Shown in pieces: positions 1 to 8,582 of a stretch of 64,000 bases of DNA; position 1 is the stretch's first letter, and every line of letters begins with the position of its first letter. The notes beneath the pieces are model-generated. The model was not told the origin of the DNA. It saw only the letters and a list, made by a program, of their open reading frames with translations, and searched no databases. The DNA is from Micromonospora parva (GTDB lineage: Bacteria > Actinomycetota > Actinomycetes > Mycobacteriales > Micromonosporaceae). The translations under genes and the position numbers were made by a program. The DNA lies in contig NZ_JNZS01000006.1 of assembly GCF_000718515.1 (NCBI RefSeq), positions 186,001 through 250,000 of the forward strand, in the 5' to 3' direction.

Positions 1-202
1 AGAGGATCAGGAAACACGCGAAGAACACCCCCGAGACGATGCTCGCGATGATGAGTGCTTCCCGGCCGTCGCCCGCCCCGTGCGCGGCAAAGGCAATCAG
101 GCCCAGCACGAAGAAGAGGACCATGTAGAGCGGCAGTGTCGAACTGTCCGCCGGGTGGGACGAGCGGGACGGCCACGGGACGCGAGGGTCGCTGCTGATC
201 AC
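1..202 (-). CDS. Membrane protein, partial (runs off left edge)
   Basis: An open minus-strand frame without stop reaches the left edge. From the ATG at 124 it encodes a strongly hydrophobic stretch (MVLFFVLGLIAFAAHG, a short polar GDGRE turn, then LIIASIVSGVFFACFLIL), that is, two membrane spans joined by a short loop. I place the start at GTG 202, which adds a polar N-terminal tail, but no clear ribosome site decides between 202 and 124. Family not recognised; the C-terminal part is missing from the window. The gap to the next gene holds a hairpin. Confidence 0.5.
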   Translation of the reverse strand, partial: MISSDPRVPWPSRSSHPADSSTLPLYMVLFFVLGLIAFAAHGAGDGREALIIASIVSGVFFACFLIL

Positions 203-291
203 CTGAGGAGTATCGGGGCACGCCCGGTTCGCGGCTGTCCCTGCCGGACACGCACTGGCGCTGTCGCCGGTGACCAGCAGCCGCGGGCATG

Positions 292-338
292 CGGTCCCGC
301 TCCGCCTCGACCGGTGGGGTCGATCCGGAGCGGGACCG
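292..338 (-). terminator. Hairpin terminator of the secreted-protein pair
   Basis: Perfect 13-bp arms (292-304 CGGTCCCGCTCCG and 326-338) enclose a second nested stem (TCGACC/GGTCGA). It lies about 17 nt past the stop of the minus-strand gene ending at 355. No U-tract is visible, as is common in actinomycetes. Confidence 0.6.
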
Positions 339-354
339 TCCGACGGCCTACCCG

Positions 355-1239
355 TCAGAACCCGCCCCATTGCCGGGCCGAGCATTTCCAGGTCTTCCCG
401 CCATCCTGCGAAACGCAGAACACCAGGATCTTGCCGAGGATCGGCAGGTTGAGGGTGAAAAGGTGCCCCTTGGTCTTCGCGTACACGACACCGGACTTCT
501 CCGCGATGTCCGCAAGCGCCCACCCGGGATCCGGCCCGTCCACTGTCGCCACCCGCCGCAAGGACTCGACGTCCTTGCCGTCGAGCAGTGCCTTGATCTC
601 ATCCGCCGACGGCTCACCCTCGCCGACCAGGGTCTCCACGGTGTCCGGGCCGTCGACGGCGACGCCGTTGGCCTTCTCGAAGGCAGCCTTCGTCTCGCCG
701 ATCGTGGTGCCGCCGGCCAGGTCGAGGGTGAGGATCAGGTCGCCCGTCCGGCGCGACAGCAGGCATTCCCAGATGGACTTGCCCGACGCGACGCACATGG
801 TCAGACACCACTCCCGGCCGTCGGGGGCGGACGACGCGAAGAGCAGTGAGGTCGCCGTCGGGCTGTCGCCGGTGCCGTCGTACGTCCCGTCGGCGAGGTC
901 GGCCATGGTCGTGCCGAGGACGCCCCGGCTGCCCGCAATCGTGCCGACGACAGTGACACCGTCGACCTCCTTGCCGGTGGCCAGCGCTTCGAGCTCGTCG
1001 CCGGTGAGGTTCCGCCCGCCGGTGTCGACGGCCAGCACCTTGTCCAGGTCGCCGACGGGCCGGCCGGTCAGCTCCTCGAACCGTTGCAGCATCGTCCCCG
1101 GCGCACCGGGGTGGTCGGTGATCGTCGTCCGGGCCGCACCGTCGGCGGCCTGCGACGGCGCGTACGAGGCGGTCAGCCCGACGATCAGGGCGGTCGTGAC
1201 GATGGCGGCGCGCCTGGTGATGTCCCGCAGAGTTGTCAT
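355..1239 (-). CDS. Secreted protein of unknown function (possible paralogue 1)
   Basis: 294 aa. Residues 1-32 form a Sec signal (basic DITRR, hydrophobic AAIVTTALIVGLTA, AxA-type end SQA). The ATG at 1239 has a good ribosome site (GAGGGGAAG) just upstream, so I prefer it to longer upstream starts. The mature part contains recurring ~70-residue units of the type 'LTGDELEALATGKEVDGVTVVG...', two close cysteines (EWCLTMC) and a further Cys pair near the C-terminus (FCVSQ...WKCSA). The neighbouring gene at 1280-1999 has similar unit architecture, so the two may be an old tandem duplication and probably form one operon. I do not recognise the family; a secreted or cell-surface role is inferred only from the signal peptide. 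Confidence 0.75.
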   Translation of the reverse strand: MTTLRDITRRAAIVTTALIVGLTASYAPSQAADGAARTTITDHPGAPGTMLQRFEELTGRPVGDLDKVLAVDTGGRNLTGDELEALATGKEVDGVTVVGTIAGSRGVLGTTMADLADGTYDGTGDSPTATSLLFASSAPDGREWCLTMCVASGKSIWECLLSRRTGDLILTLDLAGGTTIGETKAAFEKANGVAVDGPDTVETLVGEGEPSADEIKALLDGKDVESLRRVATVDGPDPGWALADIAEKSGVVYAKTKGHLFTLNLPILGKILVFCVSQDGGKTWKCSARQWGGF

Positions 1240-1279
1240 CTTCTTCCCCTCACTGTCTCGATGAGCACTGTCGGTCGGG

Positions 1280-1999
1280 CTACCAGCGGCACGTGACGAT
1301 GTCGCCGACATCGTTGGGGGATCCCCAGTCGCAGTGGTCGTCGATCCACTCACCGATCTCGCCGATCGTGTCGACGATCCAGGCGAACACCGACTTGATC
1401 GCTCCCCAGAGGCTGAAGTAGACGACTGTCGTCTCGGGTGTGCCGCCGGCCTCGTCGATGATCTCCTTCGTCGACATGGCGGCGTCCGGCTTCTCGACGA
1501 TGTCCAGCACCCGTACGCCGGTGTCGTCCTTGCCCGCCAGCAGCGCCGCGACCTGCTCCGGGGTCCGCTGCTTGCCGTCGTCGACCGCCACGATCGCGCG
1601 GTCGACGAACACCTCCCGGCTGCCGCTGACGGCCTGGGCGATGCCGGCGATCTCGCCCACTGTGAGGTCGTTGCCGAGCGCCGGCCCGGTGAACCGCCGG
1701 ACCGACACGGCACCGGCCGGGTCGACCTGAATCTCACCGGCCGTGATCAGGTCGTCGGCCGCGAAGGGCGCCCAGCCGAACGTCCACAGTCCGCCGACGC
1801 AGCGGAACGCGCCGTACTCCTTGCCTTCGGGCGCTGTCTCGGTACGGACGGTTCCGCCGCGTTCGTCGACGTGCTGGACCACGCAGTCGGCGCCCTTCCG
1901 CGGCGGCTTGACGGTCTGGGCCACGGCGGCGGAGGACATGGCCAGCACCGTCGCGCTGGCCACCCCGATCACCGCGAGGCGGTGTGCCAAAAGACTCAT
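1280..1999 (-). CDS. Secreted protein of unknown function (possible paralogue 2)
   Basis: 239 aa from the ATG at 1999, chosen because GGAG lies 6-7 nt upstream. The N-terminus MSLLAHRLAVIGVASATVLA followed by MSSAAVAQ is a Sec signal peptide. The mature protein has Cys residues around position 40 and 60, a central unit (TVGEIAGIAQAVSG, then a LLAGKDDTGVRVLDIV repeat) that resembles units in the protein at 355-1239, and a Trp/Cys-rich tail ending CDWG...TCRW. It is 40 nt upstream of its probable paralogue on the same strand. Function unknown. Confidence 0.75.
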   Translation of the reverse strand: MSLLAHRLAVIGVASATVLAMSSAAVAQTVKPPRKGADCVVQHVDERGGTVRTETAPEGKEYGAFRCVGGLWTFGWAPFAADDLITAGEIQVDPAGAVSVRRFTGPALGNDLTVGEIAGIAQAVSGSREVFVDRAIVAVDDGKQRTPEQVAALLAGKDDTGVRVLDIVEKPDAAMSTKEIIDEAGGTPETTVVYFSLWGAIKSVFAWIVDTIGEIGEWIDDHCDWGSPNDVGDIVTCRW

Positions 2000-2093
2000 C
2001 GAACGCTCCATTCCTGGTGCGGAAGAAACTGGTGTCCGAAGAGTGCCGGGCCGCGCTGAAGCGGCCCGGAAACGGCGCTGAAAGCGGGGTACG

Positions 2094-4865
2094 TCAGTGC
2101 AGTCGACTCGCGTCGAGCTGGTCGAGGTTGGCGCGGATCGAGTCGGCGTCGGCATCGCCGAGTTCGTCGAGGATGGTCAGGGCCCGCCGCCAGGCGGCAC
2201 GGGTGGCACCGAGGTCACCGAGCGCCCGGTGGCTGCCGCCGAGGTTGACGTACGTGCTCGCCTCGGCGTACCGGTCGTGGACCTGCGTGAAGAGTTCGAG
2301 GGCGTGCTCGTAGCAGGCGATCGCCCGCCGGTCGTCACCGAGCTGGTGGTGGGCGTGGCCGAGGCTGTCCCAGGTGTCGGCCTGCCCCTGGACGTCGTCC
2401 ACCTCCTGCAACATCCGCAGCGCCTCACCGCACGAGGCAAGGGCGCTGTGGTAGTTGCCGAGCAGCGCCTCCTGCCAACCGACCGCGTTGAGGGTGTAGC
2501 CCTGACCCGCCCGGTTCCCCGCCGACCGGAACAGGGCCAGCGCCCGCCGGGAGTGGGTGAGCGCCTGCTGGTGCTGGCCCTGCCGCTCCGCCAGCTGACC
2601 AAGGTTCAGGCAGGTGTGTGCTCGTCCGGCGTCGTCGCCGACGTCGGTGAACAGGTCGAGCGCCCGCCGCAGGTGGTCGTCGGCCTCGTCGTACCGTCGG
2701 AGCCGGGAGCAGGCGAGACCAAGGCTGCGGTGCGCGTGGCCCTGCCCGGCCTGATCCCCGATGCGGGACGCGGCGGCCAGCGCGATCCGTTGCGTGCCCA
2801 GCCAGTCCTGCCAGTGCCCCTGCCGGTGCAGGAAGCCGGCCATGGCCCAGGCGAGCCGCCAGGCGTGCCCCTCGAACCCGGACCGCGCCGCGAGCGGCAC
2901 CGCGGCGAGCAGGACGGGAACCTCGGTGCTGAACCACGCCGCGGCGGCCGACCGGTTCCGGGGTCGTTCCGGCAGCACGCCCGCGCGGGGCGGCGGGAGG
3001 CTGATCGCGCTGAAGTGCGGGTGCAGTGCGAGGTCGGCGGCGTGTGCGGTGTGCAGGCAGTGGTCGAGCAGCCGGTGCACGGCGGCTTGCTGCTCGGCCG
3101 GCGGCTCCGCCTCGTCGGCGAGGCTGGCCGCGTACGCGCGCAGCAGGTCGTGGAACGCGTAACGCCCGTACGTGTGCTCGGTGAAGAGATTCGCCCGGGT
3201 CAGCTCGGTGAGCAGCGGACCGATCGCCGGCCCGTCAGCGCCGGCCAGGCTTGCCACGGCCGGGGCGGACACGTCCGGGCCGGGATGCAGGCTCAGCAAC
3301 CGGAACAGTCGGGCAGCGGGTGGGCTGAGCGTCCGGCACGACCAGGAGAAGACCGCCCGGACGTCGGTGGCCTCGTCACCCGCGTGGAAGGCGTCCAGGT
3401 CGCCCAGCTCACCGGCGACGGCCGCCAACGAGAACTGCCGGTTGGTGGCGGCTCTGGCCGCCACGATGGCCAGGGCGATGGGTAGCCGCGCGCAGCGGTC
3501 GGCGATGTCGTCGGCCGCCGCGGGTTCGGCGGCCACCTGACGCTCGCCGAGCCGGCGGACCAGCATGTCGCGGGCCTCGCCAGGGCTCAGCAGATCGAGG
3601 GGCACCGGCTGGGCGCTTTCGGTGACGACCAGCGGGATGAGCTGGTCGCGGCTGGTGACGATCGCGAGGCAGTGCGGTGAGCCGGGCAGCAGCGGCCGGA
3701 CCTGTTCCGCGTCGCGCGCGTTGTCCAACACCACCAACAGGCGCTTGCCCGCGAACGTGGTGCGGTACAAGCTCACCATCGCGTCCGGGTCGCTCGGCAT
3801 CCGTGCCGCCGGAACACCGAGCGCCTCCAGGAAGCCGTGCAACGCCCGCGCCGGGTCGGTCGGTGTGGCCGCCGGGTCGAAGCCCCGCAGGTTGACGTAG
3901 AGCTGCCCGTCGGGGAAACGTGCTGCCGCGCGGTGCGCCCAGTGCACGGCGAGCGCGGTCTTGCCGACGCCGGCGGTCCCGGAGACCACGACGGCACCGC
4001 CCCGCTCGACGAGCGCGTCGAGGGCGGCCAGCTCCGCGGTGCGCCCGGTGAACGTCGGTACGGGAGGAGGCAGCTGCGCCGCCACCGGCGCCACAGCGGC
4101 AGCGGCGGGTGCGGGCGCGGCGATGGCGGTGTCCTGGCGCAGGATGGCGCACTCCAGGTCCCGCAGTCGCGGACCCGGGTCGATGCCGAGGTGCTCCCGC
4201 AGGTTGTCGCGCAGCCGTCGGTACGCGGCGACCGCCTCGCCCTGCCGGCCGTCGCGGTACAGGGCGAGCATCAGCTGAGCGTGCAGGTGCTCGTCGAAGG
4301 GGTGCTGTCGGACGAGCCGTTCCAACCCGGGAAGGAGCCCCGCGTGCTCGCCGACGGACAACCGGGCCTCGACGAGCGACCGTTCGGCCTCCAACCGCAG
4401 GCGTGCCAGGTGTTCCGCCTGCTCCTCAAGCCACGCCGACCCGGCCACGTCGGCCAACGGTGGACCCCGCCACAGCGCCACCGCCGCCGTCAGGTGCTTC
4501 ACCTGCTCGTGGCCGTCCGTCGACCGCCGGGCCAGCTCGATGAGGCGTTCGGCGACCTGCACGTCGGTGGAGTCCGGCCCGGTGTCGAGCAGGTAACCGG
4601 GCTGGCGCGCCACGATCGATCCCGGCTCGCCGAGCACCCCGCGCAGATAGGAGACGTGACGCTGCAACGTGTTCGCCGCGGTGGCCGGCAGGTGGTCGCC
4701 CCAGACCACATCGATGAGCCGGTCGACGCTGACCACCCGGCCCACGTGCAGCGCCAACGTCGCCAGCACCGCCTTGCGGCGCAGGCCGTTCACCGCCTGC
4801 GGACTGCCGGCGACGACCACCTCCACCGGCCCGAGCAGCCTGACGCGCACGCCAGTGCCAGCCAT
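2094..4865 (-). CDS. AfsR/SARP-family transcriptional activator (SARP-BTAD-NB-ARC-TPR)
   Basis: 923 aa. Order of domains: OmpR-like winged helix (about 5-95, RLLGPVEVV...), bacterial transcriptional activation domain (about 100-245), NB-ARC ATPase with Walker A GTAGVGKTA near residue 298 and Walker B LLVVLDNARD, then several TPR repeats from about 650 to the end. This is the AfsR/large-SARP layout; such proteins bind direct repeats near -35 boxes and activate secondary-metabolite operons. I chose ATG 4865 because GGTGA sits 6 nt before it; a GTG at 4874 is possible. The gene stands alone, so its target is unknown; it lies 15 kb from the lanthipeptide operon and could act on it or on the two secreted-protein genes immediately downstream (95 nt). 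Confidence 0.92.
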   Translation of the reverse strand: MAGTGVRVRLLGPVEVVVAGSPQAVNGLRRKAVLATLALHVGRVVSVDRLIDVVWGDHLPATAANTLQRHVSYLRGVLGEPGSIVARQPGYLLDTGPDSTDVQVAERLIELARRSTDGHEQVKHLTAAVALWRGPPLADVAGSAWLEEQAEHLARLRLEAERSLVEARLSVGEHAGLLPGLERLVRQHPFDEHLHAQLMLALYRDGRQGEAVAAYRRLRDNLREHLGIDPGPRLRDLECAILRQDTAIAAPAPAAAAVAPVAAQLPPPVPTFTGRTAELAALDALVERGGAVVVSGTAGVGKTALAVHWAHRAAARFPDGQLYVNLRGFDPAATPTDPARALHGFLEALGVPAARMPSDPDAMVSLYRTTFAGKRLLVVLDNARDAEQVRPLLPGSPHCLAIVTSRDQLIPLVVTESAQPVPLDLLSPGEARDMLVRRLGERQVAAEPAAADDIADRCARLPIALAIVAARAATNRQFSLAAVAGELGDLDAFHAGDEATDVRAVFSWSCRTLSPPAARLFRLLSLHPGPDVSAPAVASLAGADGPAIGPLLTELTRANLFTEHTYGRYAFHDLLRAYAASLADEAEPPAEQQAAVHRLLDHCLHTAHAADLALHPHFSAISLPPPRAGVLPERPRNRSAAAAWFSTEVPVLLAAVPLAARSGFEGHAWRLAWAMAGFLHRQGHWQDWLGTQRIALAAASRIGDQAGQGHAHRSLGLACSRLRRYDEADDHLRRALDLFTDVGDDAGRAHTCLNLGQLAERQGQHQQALTHSRRALALFRSAGNRAGQGYTLNAVGWQEALLGNYHSALASCGEALRMLQEVDDVQGQADTWDSLGHAHHQLGDDRRAIACYEHALELFTQVHDRYAEASTYVNLGGSHRALGDLGATRAAWRRALTILDELGDADADSIRANLDQLDASRLH

Positions 4866-5012
4866 TGAGATCACCAGGTCAGGCTATTCCTGAGCCCAGC
4901 GAGCTCGGTCTGTTCGTCGCGCACTGGACACGATCCGCTGTCGAGCCCGGCAGCACTCGGCCCACGCGTCGTAGGCTGACCACTCGCCCCTGAGTCGTCG
5001 ATGGAGAGCGCA

Positions 5013-5630
5013 GTGACCACACGCAGCGGCAAGGTGATCGCCGACCAGACCATCTCCGCCGACGGGTACTCGGCCGGTCACAACCAGACCGAGGAACGCC
5101 CGTTCGGCGACGACGGCGGTGACGGCTGGGGCGCGGGGCTGCACTCTTGGATGTTCGACGCCGCCGACGAGAACCGGGCCGAACTCGACCAGACCAGAGC
5201 CGCCTCAGCGGTCATCATGGGGCGCAACATGTTCGGCCCGGTGCGCGGCGCGTGGGACCGGCAGTGGAACGGCTGGTGGGGTGACGATCCGCCGTTCCAC
5301 AAGCCGGTGTTCGTGCTCACCCATCACGCGCGTGAGCCGCAGCCGATGGAGGGCGGCACCACCTTCCACTTCGTCACGGACGGGATCGAGTCGGCGCTCG
5401 CGCAGGCGCGCGCGGCGGCCGGCGACGGCGACGTCCTGATCCACGGCGGCTCGACCACCATCAACCAGTACCTCGCCGCCGGTCTGGTCGACGAGCTGCG
5501 GCTGCACATCGCGCCGCTCACCCTCGGCACCGGCGTGCGGCTGTTCGAGGGTGTGCCGCCGCTGAACCTCGAACAGCTGACGGCGCGGGCGGCGAGTTCG
5601 GTGCTGCACGTGACCTACCGCGTGCTGTAG
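5013..5630 (+). CDS. Dihydrofolate-reductase-like (RibD C-terminal domain) protein
   Basis: 205 aa. The N-terminus VIADQTISADGYSAG matches the opening strand and loop of the RibD_C/DHFR-like fold, and the C-terminal half shows the expected glycine-rich NADPH segment (GDVLIHGGSTTINQYLAAGLVDELRLHIAP cut here for length). Proteins of this family are NADPH-dependent reductases, many of unknown substrate. The start is placed at GTG 5013, preceded by GGAG at 6 nt; ATG 5001 is the alternative. It is divergent from the SARP gene across a ~150-nt gap. Confidence 0.8.
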   Translation: MTTRSGKVIADQTISADGYSAGHNQTEERPFGDDGGDGWGAGLHSWMFDAADENRAELDQTRAASAVIMGRNMFGPVRGAWDRQWNGWWGDDPPFHKPVFVLTHHAREPQPMEGGTTFHFVTDGIESALAQARAAAGDGDVLIHGGSTTINQYLAAGLVDELRLHIAPLTLGTGVRLFEGVPPLNLEQLTARAASSVLHVTYRVL

Positions 5631-5739
5631 TGAAGCGGTGCGCCACCGCGTGAATTGCTCCGGCGGTGGTGACGGTGGCAGGCGCGTCGGTCGCATCGGC
5701 GGCAGCGAACGCCTGCGGCGTGGTGTGCATCGACCGTTG

Positions 5740-5745
5740 TAGGGT
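5740..5745 (+). promoter_or_regulatory. -10 box for a leaderless gene
   Basis: TAGGGT ends 7 nt before GTG 5753, so transcription would begin at or beside the start codon. No convincing -35 hexamer. Confidence 0.4.
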
Positions 5746-5752
5746 GCCCGCC

Positions 5753-6184
5753 GTGGGATACACAGTGGCACCGTCAGGCCGTCTGCACCTCCCGGAGTCG
5801 GAGGACGCCGCTTCGGCCATCGCCGTCCAGGCCGCGCTGGCTGAACGAGGTGAGTGGTACGGGCCAGACGGGTTTCCGTCCGATGGCACGCTGGTCGACC
5901 TCGCGGAGGCGGCCCGCGCCTCCATCGTCCGCGACGGGGACTGGATCGAGTTCGGGCACGACGACGAGGGCGATCCCAAGTGGTCGGACCGGGCAACCGC
6001 CTTCTACGTCGCGATTGCACCGTTCGTTAGCGAGGGCACCGTGGAGATCGAGGGTGAGGACGGGGCCCGCTGGTCGTACACCTACGCGGACGGGCAGGTG
6101 ACCCAGCGAGGTTGGAACGGGTGGGATGGGTCCGTCGAGCCGTTTGGCGACTACGTGGAGCACCCGGCCCCGGATCACTCGTAG
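5753..6184 (+). CDS. Hypothetical acidic protein
   Basis: 143 aa from GTG 5753; the ORF can be extended upstream to 5666, but the -10-like TAGGGT at 5740 places the transcript start at the GTG. The chain begins VGYTVAPSGRLHL, is acidic and rich in Trp/Tyr (DGDWIEFGHDDEGDPKW; WNGWDGS) and has no signal or membrane span. It resembles small cytoplasmic domain-of-unknown-function proteins of actinomycetes that open with a similar 'MGYxV' strand, but I cannot name the family with certainty. Convergent with the next gene (11-nt gap). Confidence 0.6.
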   Translation: MGYTVAPSGRLHLPESEDAASAIAVQAALAERGEWYGPDGFPSDGTLVDLAEAARASIVRDGDWIEFGHDDEGDPKWSDRATAFYVAIAPFVSEGTVEIEGEDGARWSYTYADGQVTQRGWNGWDGSVEPFGDYVEHPAPDHS

Positions 6185-6195
6185 CCGCGGCTCCC

Positions 6196-6924
6196 TCACC
6201 GGCCGCCCGGGGTTTCGGTGAACGGATCTTCTCGGCGGGCGGTCTCCCAGACCGGTCGCTGCGGCTCGTCGTTGTGCACGACGATGTCGGCGTGCTGGGT
6301 CGGGCAGGCCGTAGCGAAGTAGAGCTGCTGAGAAGGGATGTAACGCTCGCGCCAGCGTCGTTCGACGTCGGCCCGAGGTGACACCAGCCGCTCCCGGATG
6401 ACGGCACGATCCACTGTCATCTCCAGTGCCGTGGACACGAAGATGCGCAGGTCCCACCGATCGACCAACTCCGGGCGCAGGAGGAAGACGCCGTCGAAGA
6501 CGAGCACGGCGTCGGGTGGGGCGGTCGTGACCGGCGGGGACAGCACAGCGTCCGCGGCGCGGTCGTAGACCGCGTGTTGGAAGCGCCGATCTCCGCCCGG
6601 CCCGAGCGGGTCGAGCAGGACCCTTTTCAGCGCCTCGTTGTCGTGGGTGTCGTGGTAGCAGCCTTCGGCCGAGTACTCGCCGCGCGGATAGCGTTGTGCT
6701 CGGGGGAAGAGGAAATCGTCGATCGTGGCGCGGATGACGTCGCGGCCCTGGTCGCGCAGGACGACGGCCAGTTCGTCGGCGAGGGTGGTCTTGCCGGCGG
6801 CGGGCGGTCCGTCGACGGCGACCCGCGTCGGGTGCGCGACGGTCACGGACCCGACCGCCTCAGCCAGGCGGTGGATCAGGTCGTCGCGGGTGCCGTGGGC
6901 CAGGTCTGCTGGTTCTCGTCTCAC
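6196..6924 (-). CDS. Uridine-kinase-like P-loop kinase
   Basis: 242 aa. Walker A DGPPAAGKTTLADEL at about residue 40, then a DDF motif (ATIDDFLFPRAQRY) typical of the uridine/phosphoribulokinase family, VLVFDGVFLLRPEL as the Walker-B-like strand, and a lid region with RWRERYIPSQQLYF. The family phosphorylates nucleosides or related small molecules; substrate here unknown. Cytosolic. Single gene, convergent with 5753-6184 and divergent from 7008-7649. Confidence 0.85.
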   Translation of the reverse strand: MRREPADLAHGTRDDLIHRLAEAVGSVTVAHPTRVAVDGPPAAGKTTLADELAVVLRDQGRDVIRATIDDFLFPRAQRYPRGEYSAEGCYHDTHDNEALKRVLLDPLGPGGDRRFQHAVYDRAADAVLSPPVTTAPPDAVLVFDGVFLLRPELVDRWDLRIFVSTALEMTVDRAVIRERLVSPRADVERRWRERYIPSQQLYFATACPTQHADIVVHNDEPQRPVWETARREDPFTETPGGR

Positions 6925-6972
6925 ATCGCTCCCCCACCGTCCGTCGACGGCCCGCGAACTGGATGCGAATCC

Positions 6973-7001
6973 CTGTCACAGTGGGTCACATCACGTATGG
7001 T
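6973..7001 (+). promoter_or_regulatory. Promoter of a leaderless gene
   Basis: -35 CTGTCA (6973-6978), 17-nt spacer, -10 TATGGT (6996-7001). The -10 ends 6 nt before ATG 7008, so the mRNA is probably leaderless. Confidence 0.55.
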
Positions 7002-7007
7002 CGTCCG

Positions 7008-7649
7008 ATGGTCGCACGGTTGCTGGCGTACCTCCGCCCCCCGCTTGTCGTCTGCGGACACGTGGTGGCACTGGTGTTGCTCGCCCTGGACGCGCGCCGT
7101 GAATGGAGTGCGTACGGGCTTGTCGTGCTTCTCCTGCTGCTTGGTGCGCTTGCCGCGATACCGGCGGCGCTGGTCGACTCGCCGAGGTTCCGGCTGGTCA
7201 GCCTGGCCGCACAGACCGTCGGAGCCGGCGTCGTCGCGTTGGGTCTGCACGACTCGGCCGACAAGCGGGCGCTCTGGGTGTACGTGCTGTCCGCACTGGT
7301 GGCGGTGGTCTCGCCGACCAGCCGGCCGGGGCTTGGCCGGATGACAGTGATCGGCGTGGGGTCGGCAGTGGTGCTCACCGTCGGCGTGTCAGCTCCGGCA
7401 CTGGCCTGGGGTGGTGGTCAGCCCGAAGCGGTGGTGTGCGTGCGGCAGGGGGAATCCGCTGACGAACTGGTGCGCGAGAGCCACCGCTTCGACCCCGACG
7501 GCGTGGTAGCAGGCTTCGGGTCCGAAGGGCCGCAGGCACCGTGCCTGGAGGTGCTGTTCGATCCCGGTGCCACCGCTGGCGACGCCGCCGACGTCGTCCG
7601 CCGCTACTCCGTGGACCCGAGGGTCTCCTCCGTCAACCGGACGCGCTGA
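7008..7649 (+). CDS. Membrane protein with extracytoplasmic C-terminal domain
   Basis: 213 aa. Four hydrophobic segments in the first 125 residues (LVVCGHVVALVLLALDA; GLVVLLLLLGALAAIPAALV; LVSLAAQTVGAGVVALGL; YVLSALVAVVS) and a further one (VIGVGSAVVLTVGVSAPALA) are followed by a soluble ~80-residue tail with two cysteines (VVCVRQ, APCLEV) that may form a disulphide. The tail contains a segment (FDPGATAGDAADVVRRYSVDP) reminiscent of FtsX-like extracellular domains, which I mention only as resemblance. The start at 7008 is set by the -10 box at 6996; an upstream start at 6963 would lie inside the promoter. Confidence 0.7.
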   Translation: MVARLLAYLRPPLVVCGHVVALVLLALDARREWSAYGLVVLLLLLGALAAIPAALVDSPRFRLVSLAAQTVGAGVVALGLHDSADKRALWVYVLSALVAVVSPTSRPGLGRMTVIGVGSAVVLTVGVSAPALAWGGGQPEAVVCVRQGESADELVRESHRFDPDGVVAGFGSEGPQAPCLEVLFDPGATAGDAADVVRRYSVDPRVSSVNRTR

Positions 7650-7680
7650 CGCTGGAGGGTCGACTGTCTGGGCGATTCCG

Positions 7681-7701
7681 TGGTGGGGCGGGCGGGACTC
7701 G
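7681..7701. repeat. Copy of tRNA 3' end (candidate att-like repeat)
   Basis: 21 nt identical to 9191-9211, which is the T-arm/acceptor 3' end (with CCA) of the tRNA at 9194-9267. The following bases still resemble a T-loop (one mismatch, then ACCC), but no D-arm or anticodon arm is found within tRNA distance. A displaced tRNA 3' end is the normal trace of site-specific integration; no integrase lies between the copies. Confidence 0.6.
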
Positions 7702-7755
7702 GACCCCCACACCGCTCCCGACGCGCGGGGAACCACGGGTCTAACATCCCAGGTC

Positions 7756-8574
7756 ATGCGTAGGTTCTTCACCGTTGGGAGTCGGACTCTTTCCTATCTG
7801 GACTTCGGTGGCCCGGGTGCTCCCCTCCTGGCTCTTCACGGGCACTACAACGAGGCGTCGGCATTCGCGCCGCTGGCTGAGGCGTTGGCACCGCAGTGGC
7901 GGGTGATCGCGCTCGATCAGCGCGGGCACGGAGCGTCGGACCGTGCCGAGAGCTATGCGCGTGACGATTATGTCGCCGACCTCGCCGCGTTCCACCGGCA
8001 CCTGCAGGTCGGCCCCGTGGCGGTGCTGGGCCACTCACTTGGCGGAGTCAACGCCTACCAGTACGCCGGGCGGTACGCGGACCGGGTCACCGCGCTGATC
8101 GTCGAGGACATCGGCGCGGACGTGGACGTTGATTGGTCGTTCACGACCAGCCTCCCCCGCCACGCGCCGTCGCGCGATGCGCTGACCTCGGCACTGGGCG
8201 CGGCGGCGCCCTACCTGGAGTGTTCCTTCCGCCAGTTCACGGACGGATGGGGCTTCTCATTCGACATCGGCGACACGGTCGCGTCCCAGCAGGCACTCAG
8301 CGGTGACCACTGGAAGGACTGGGTTTCGGTGAGCTGCCCTACTCTCCTGATCCGTGGTACGCGCAGCGAGGAACTGGCGGCGGACCACGCTCGCGAGATG
8401 ATCGCCCGTCGCGCCGGCCAGGCTCGTCTTGCCGAGCTGCCCGCCGGTCACGTGGTGCATCACGACGCTCAGGCACAGTTCGCCGCCGCCGTTCGCGCCT
8501 TTCTGTCCGAACTCGGGAATCGTCCCGACTCAGGATCGCGTCCAGAACGCCGCCCGGTTGCTCATGCGCGTTAG
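7756..8574 (+). CDS. Alpha/beta-fold hydrolase
   Basis: 272 aa. Typical elements: oxyanion-hole region LLALHGHYNEAS, nucleophile elbow GHSLGG (Ser about residue 96), an acidic residue after LLIRGTRSEEL and the catalytic His in AGHVVHHDA near the C-terminus. So the catalytic triad is complete. Substrate unknown; probably an esterase, lipase or epoxide-hydrolase-like enzyme of the cytosol. ATG 7756 is chosen as a TAACAT -10 box (7742-7747) sits just upstream. It lies between two copies of a tRNA 3' end and is followed 8 nt later by a TmrB-like ATPase gene. Confidence 0.88.
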   Translation: MRRFFTVGSRTLSYLDFGGPGAPLLALHGHYNEASAFAPLAEALAPQWRVIALDQRGHGASDRAESYARDDYVADLAAFHRHLQVGPVAVLGHSLGGVNAYQYAGRYADRVTALIVEDIGADVDVDWSFTTSLPRHAPSRDALTSALGAAAPYLECSFRQFTDGWGFSFDIGDTVASQQALSGDHWKDWVSVSCPTLLIRGTRSEELAADHAREMIARRAGQARLAELPAGHVVHHDAQAQFAAAVRAFLSELGNRPDSGSRPERRPVAHAR

Positions 8575-8577
8575 GGT
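8572..8577 (+). promoter_or_regulatory. -10 box overlapping upstream stop codon
   Basis: TAGGGT shares its TAG with the stop of the hydrolase gene and ends 5 nt before GTG 8583, which suggests a leaderless internal promoter. Confidence 0.35.
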
Positions 8578-8582
8578 GCGCC

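Noticed and set aside
80..1264. Long plus-strand ORF (394 aa)
   Set aside because: It is antisense to two minus-strand genes with signal peptides and ribosome sites; its translation is Ser/Arg/Pro-rich with no fold.
7681..7755. Second full tRNA gene
   Set aside because: Only T-arm and 3' acceptor half match; no 5' acceptor strand, D-arm or anticodon arm at the right distance.
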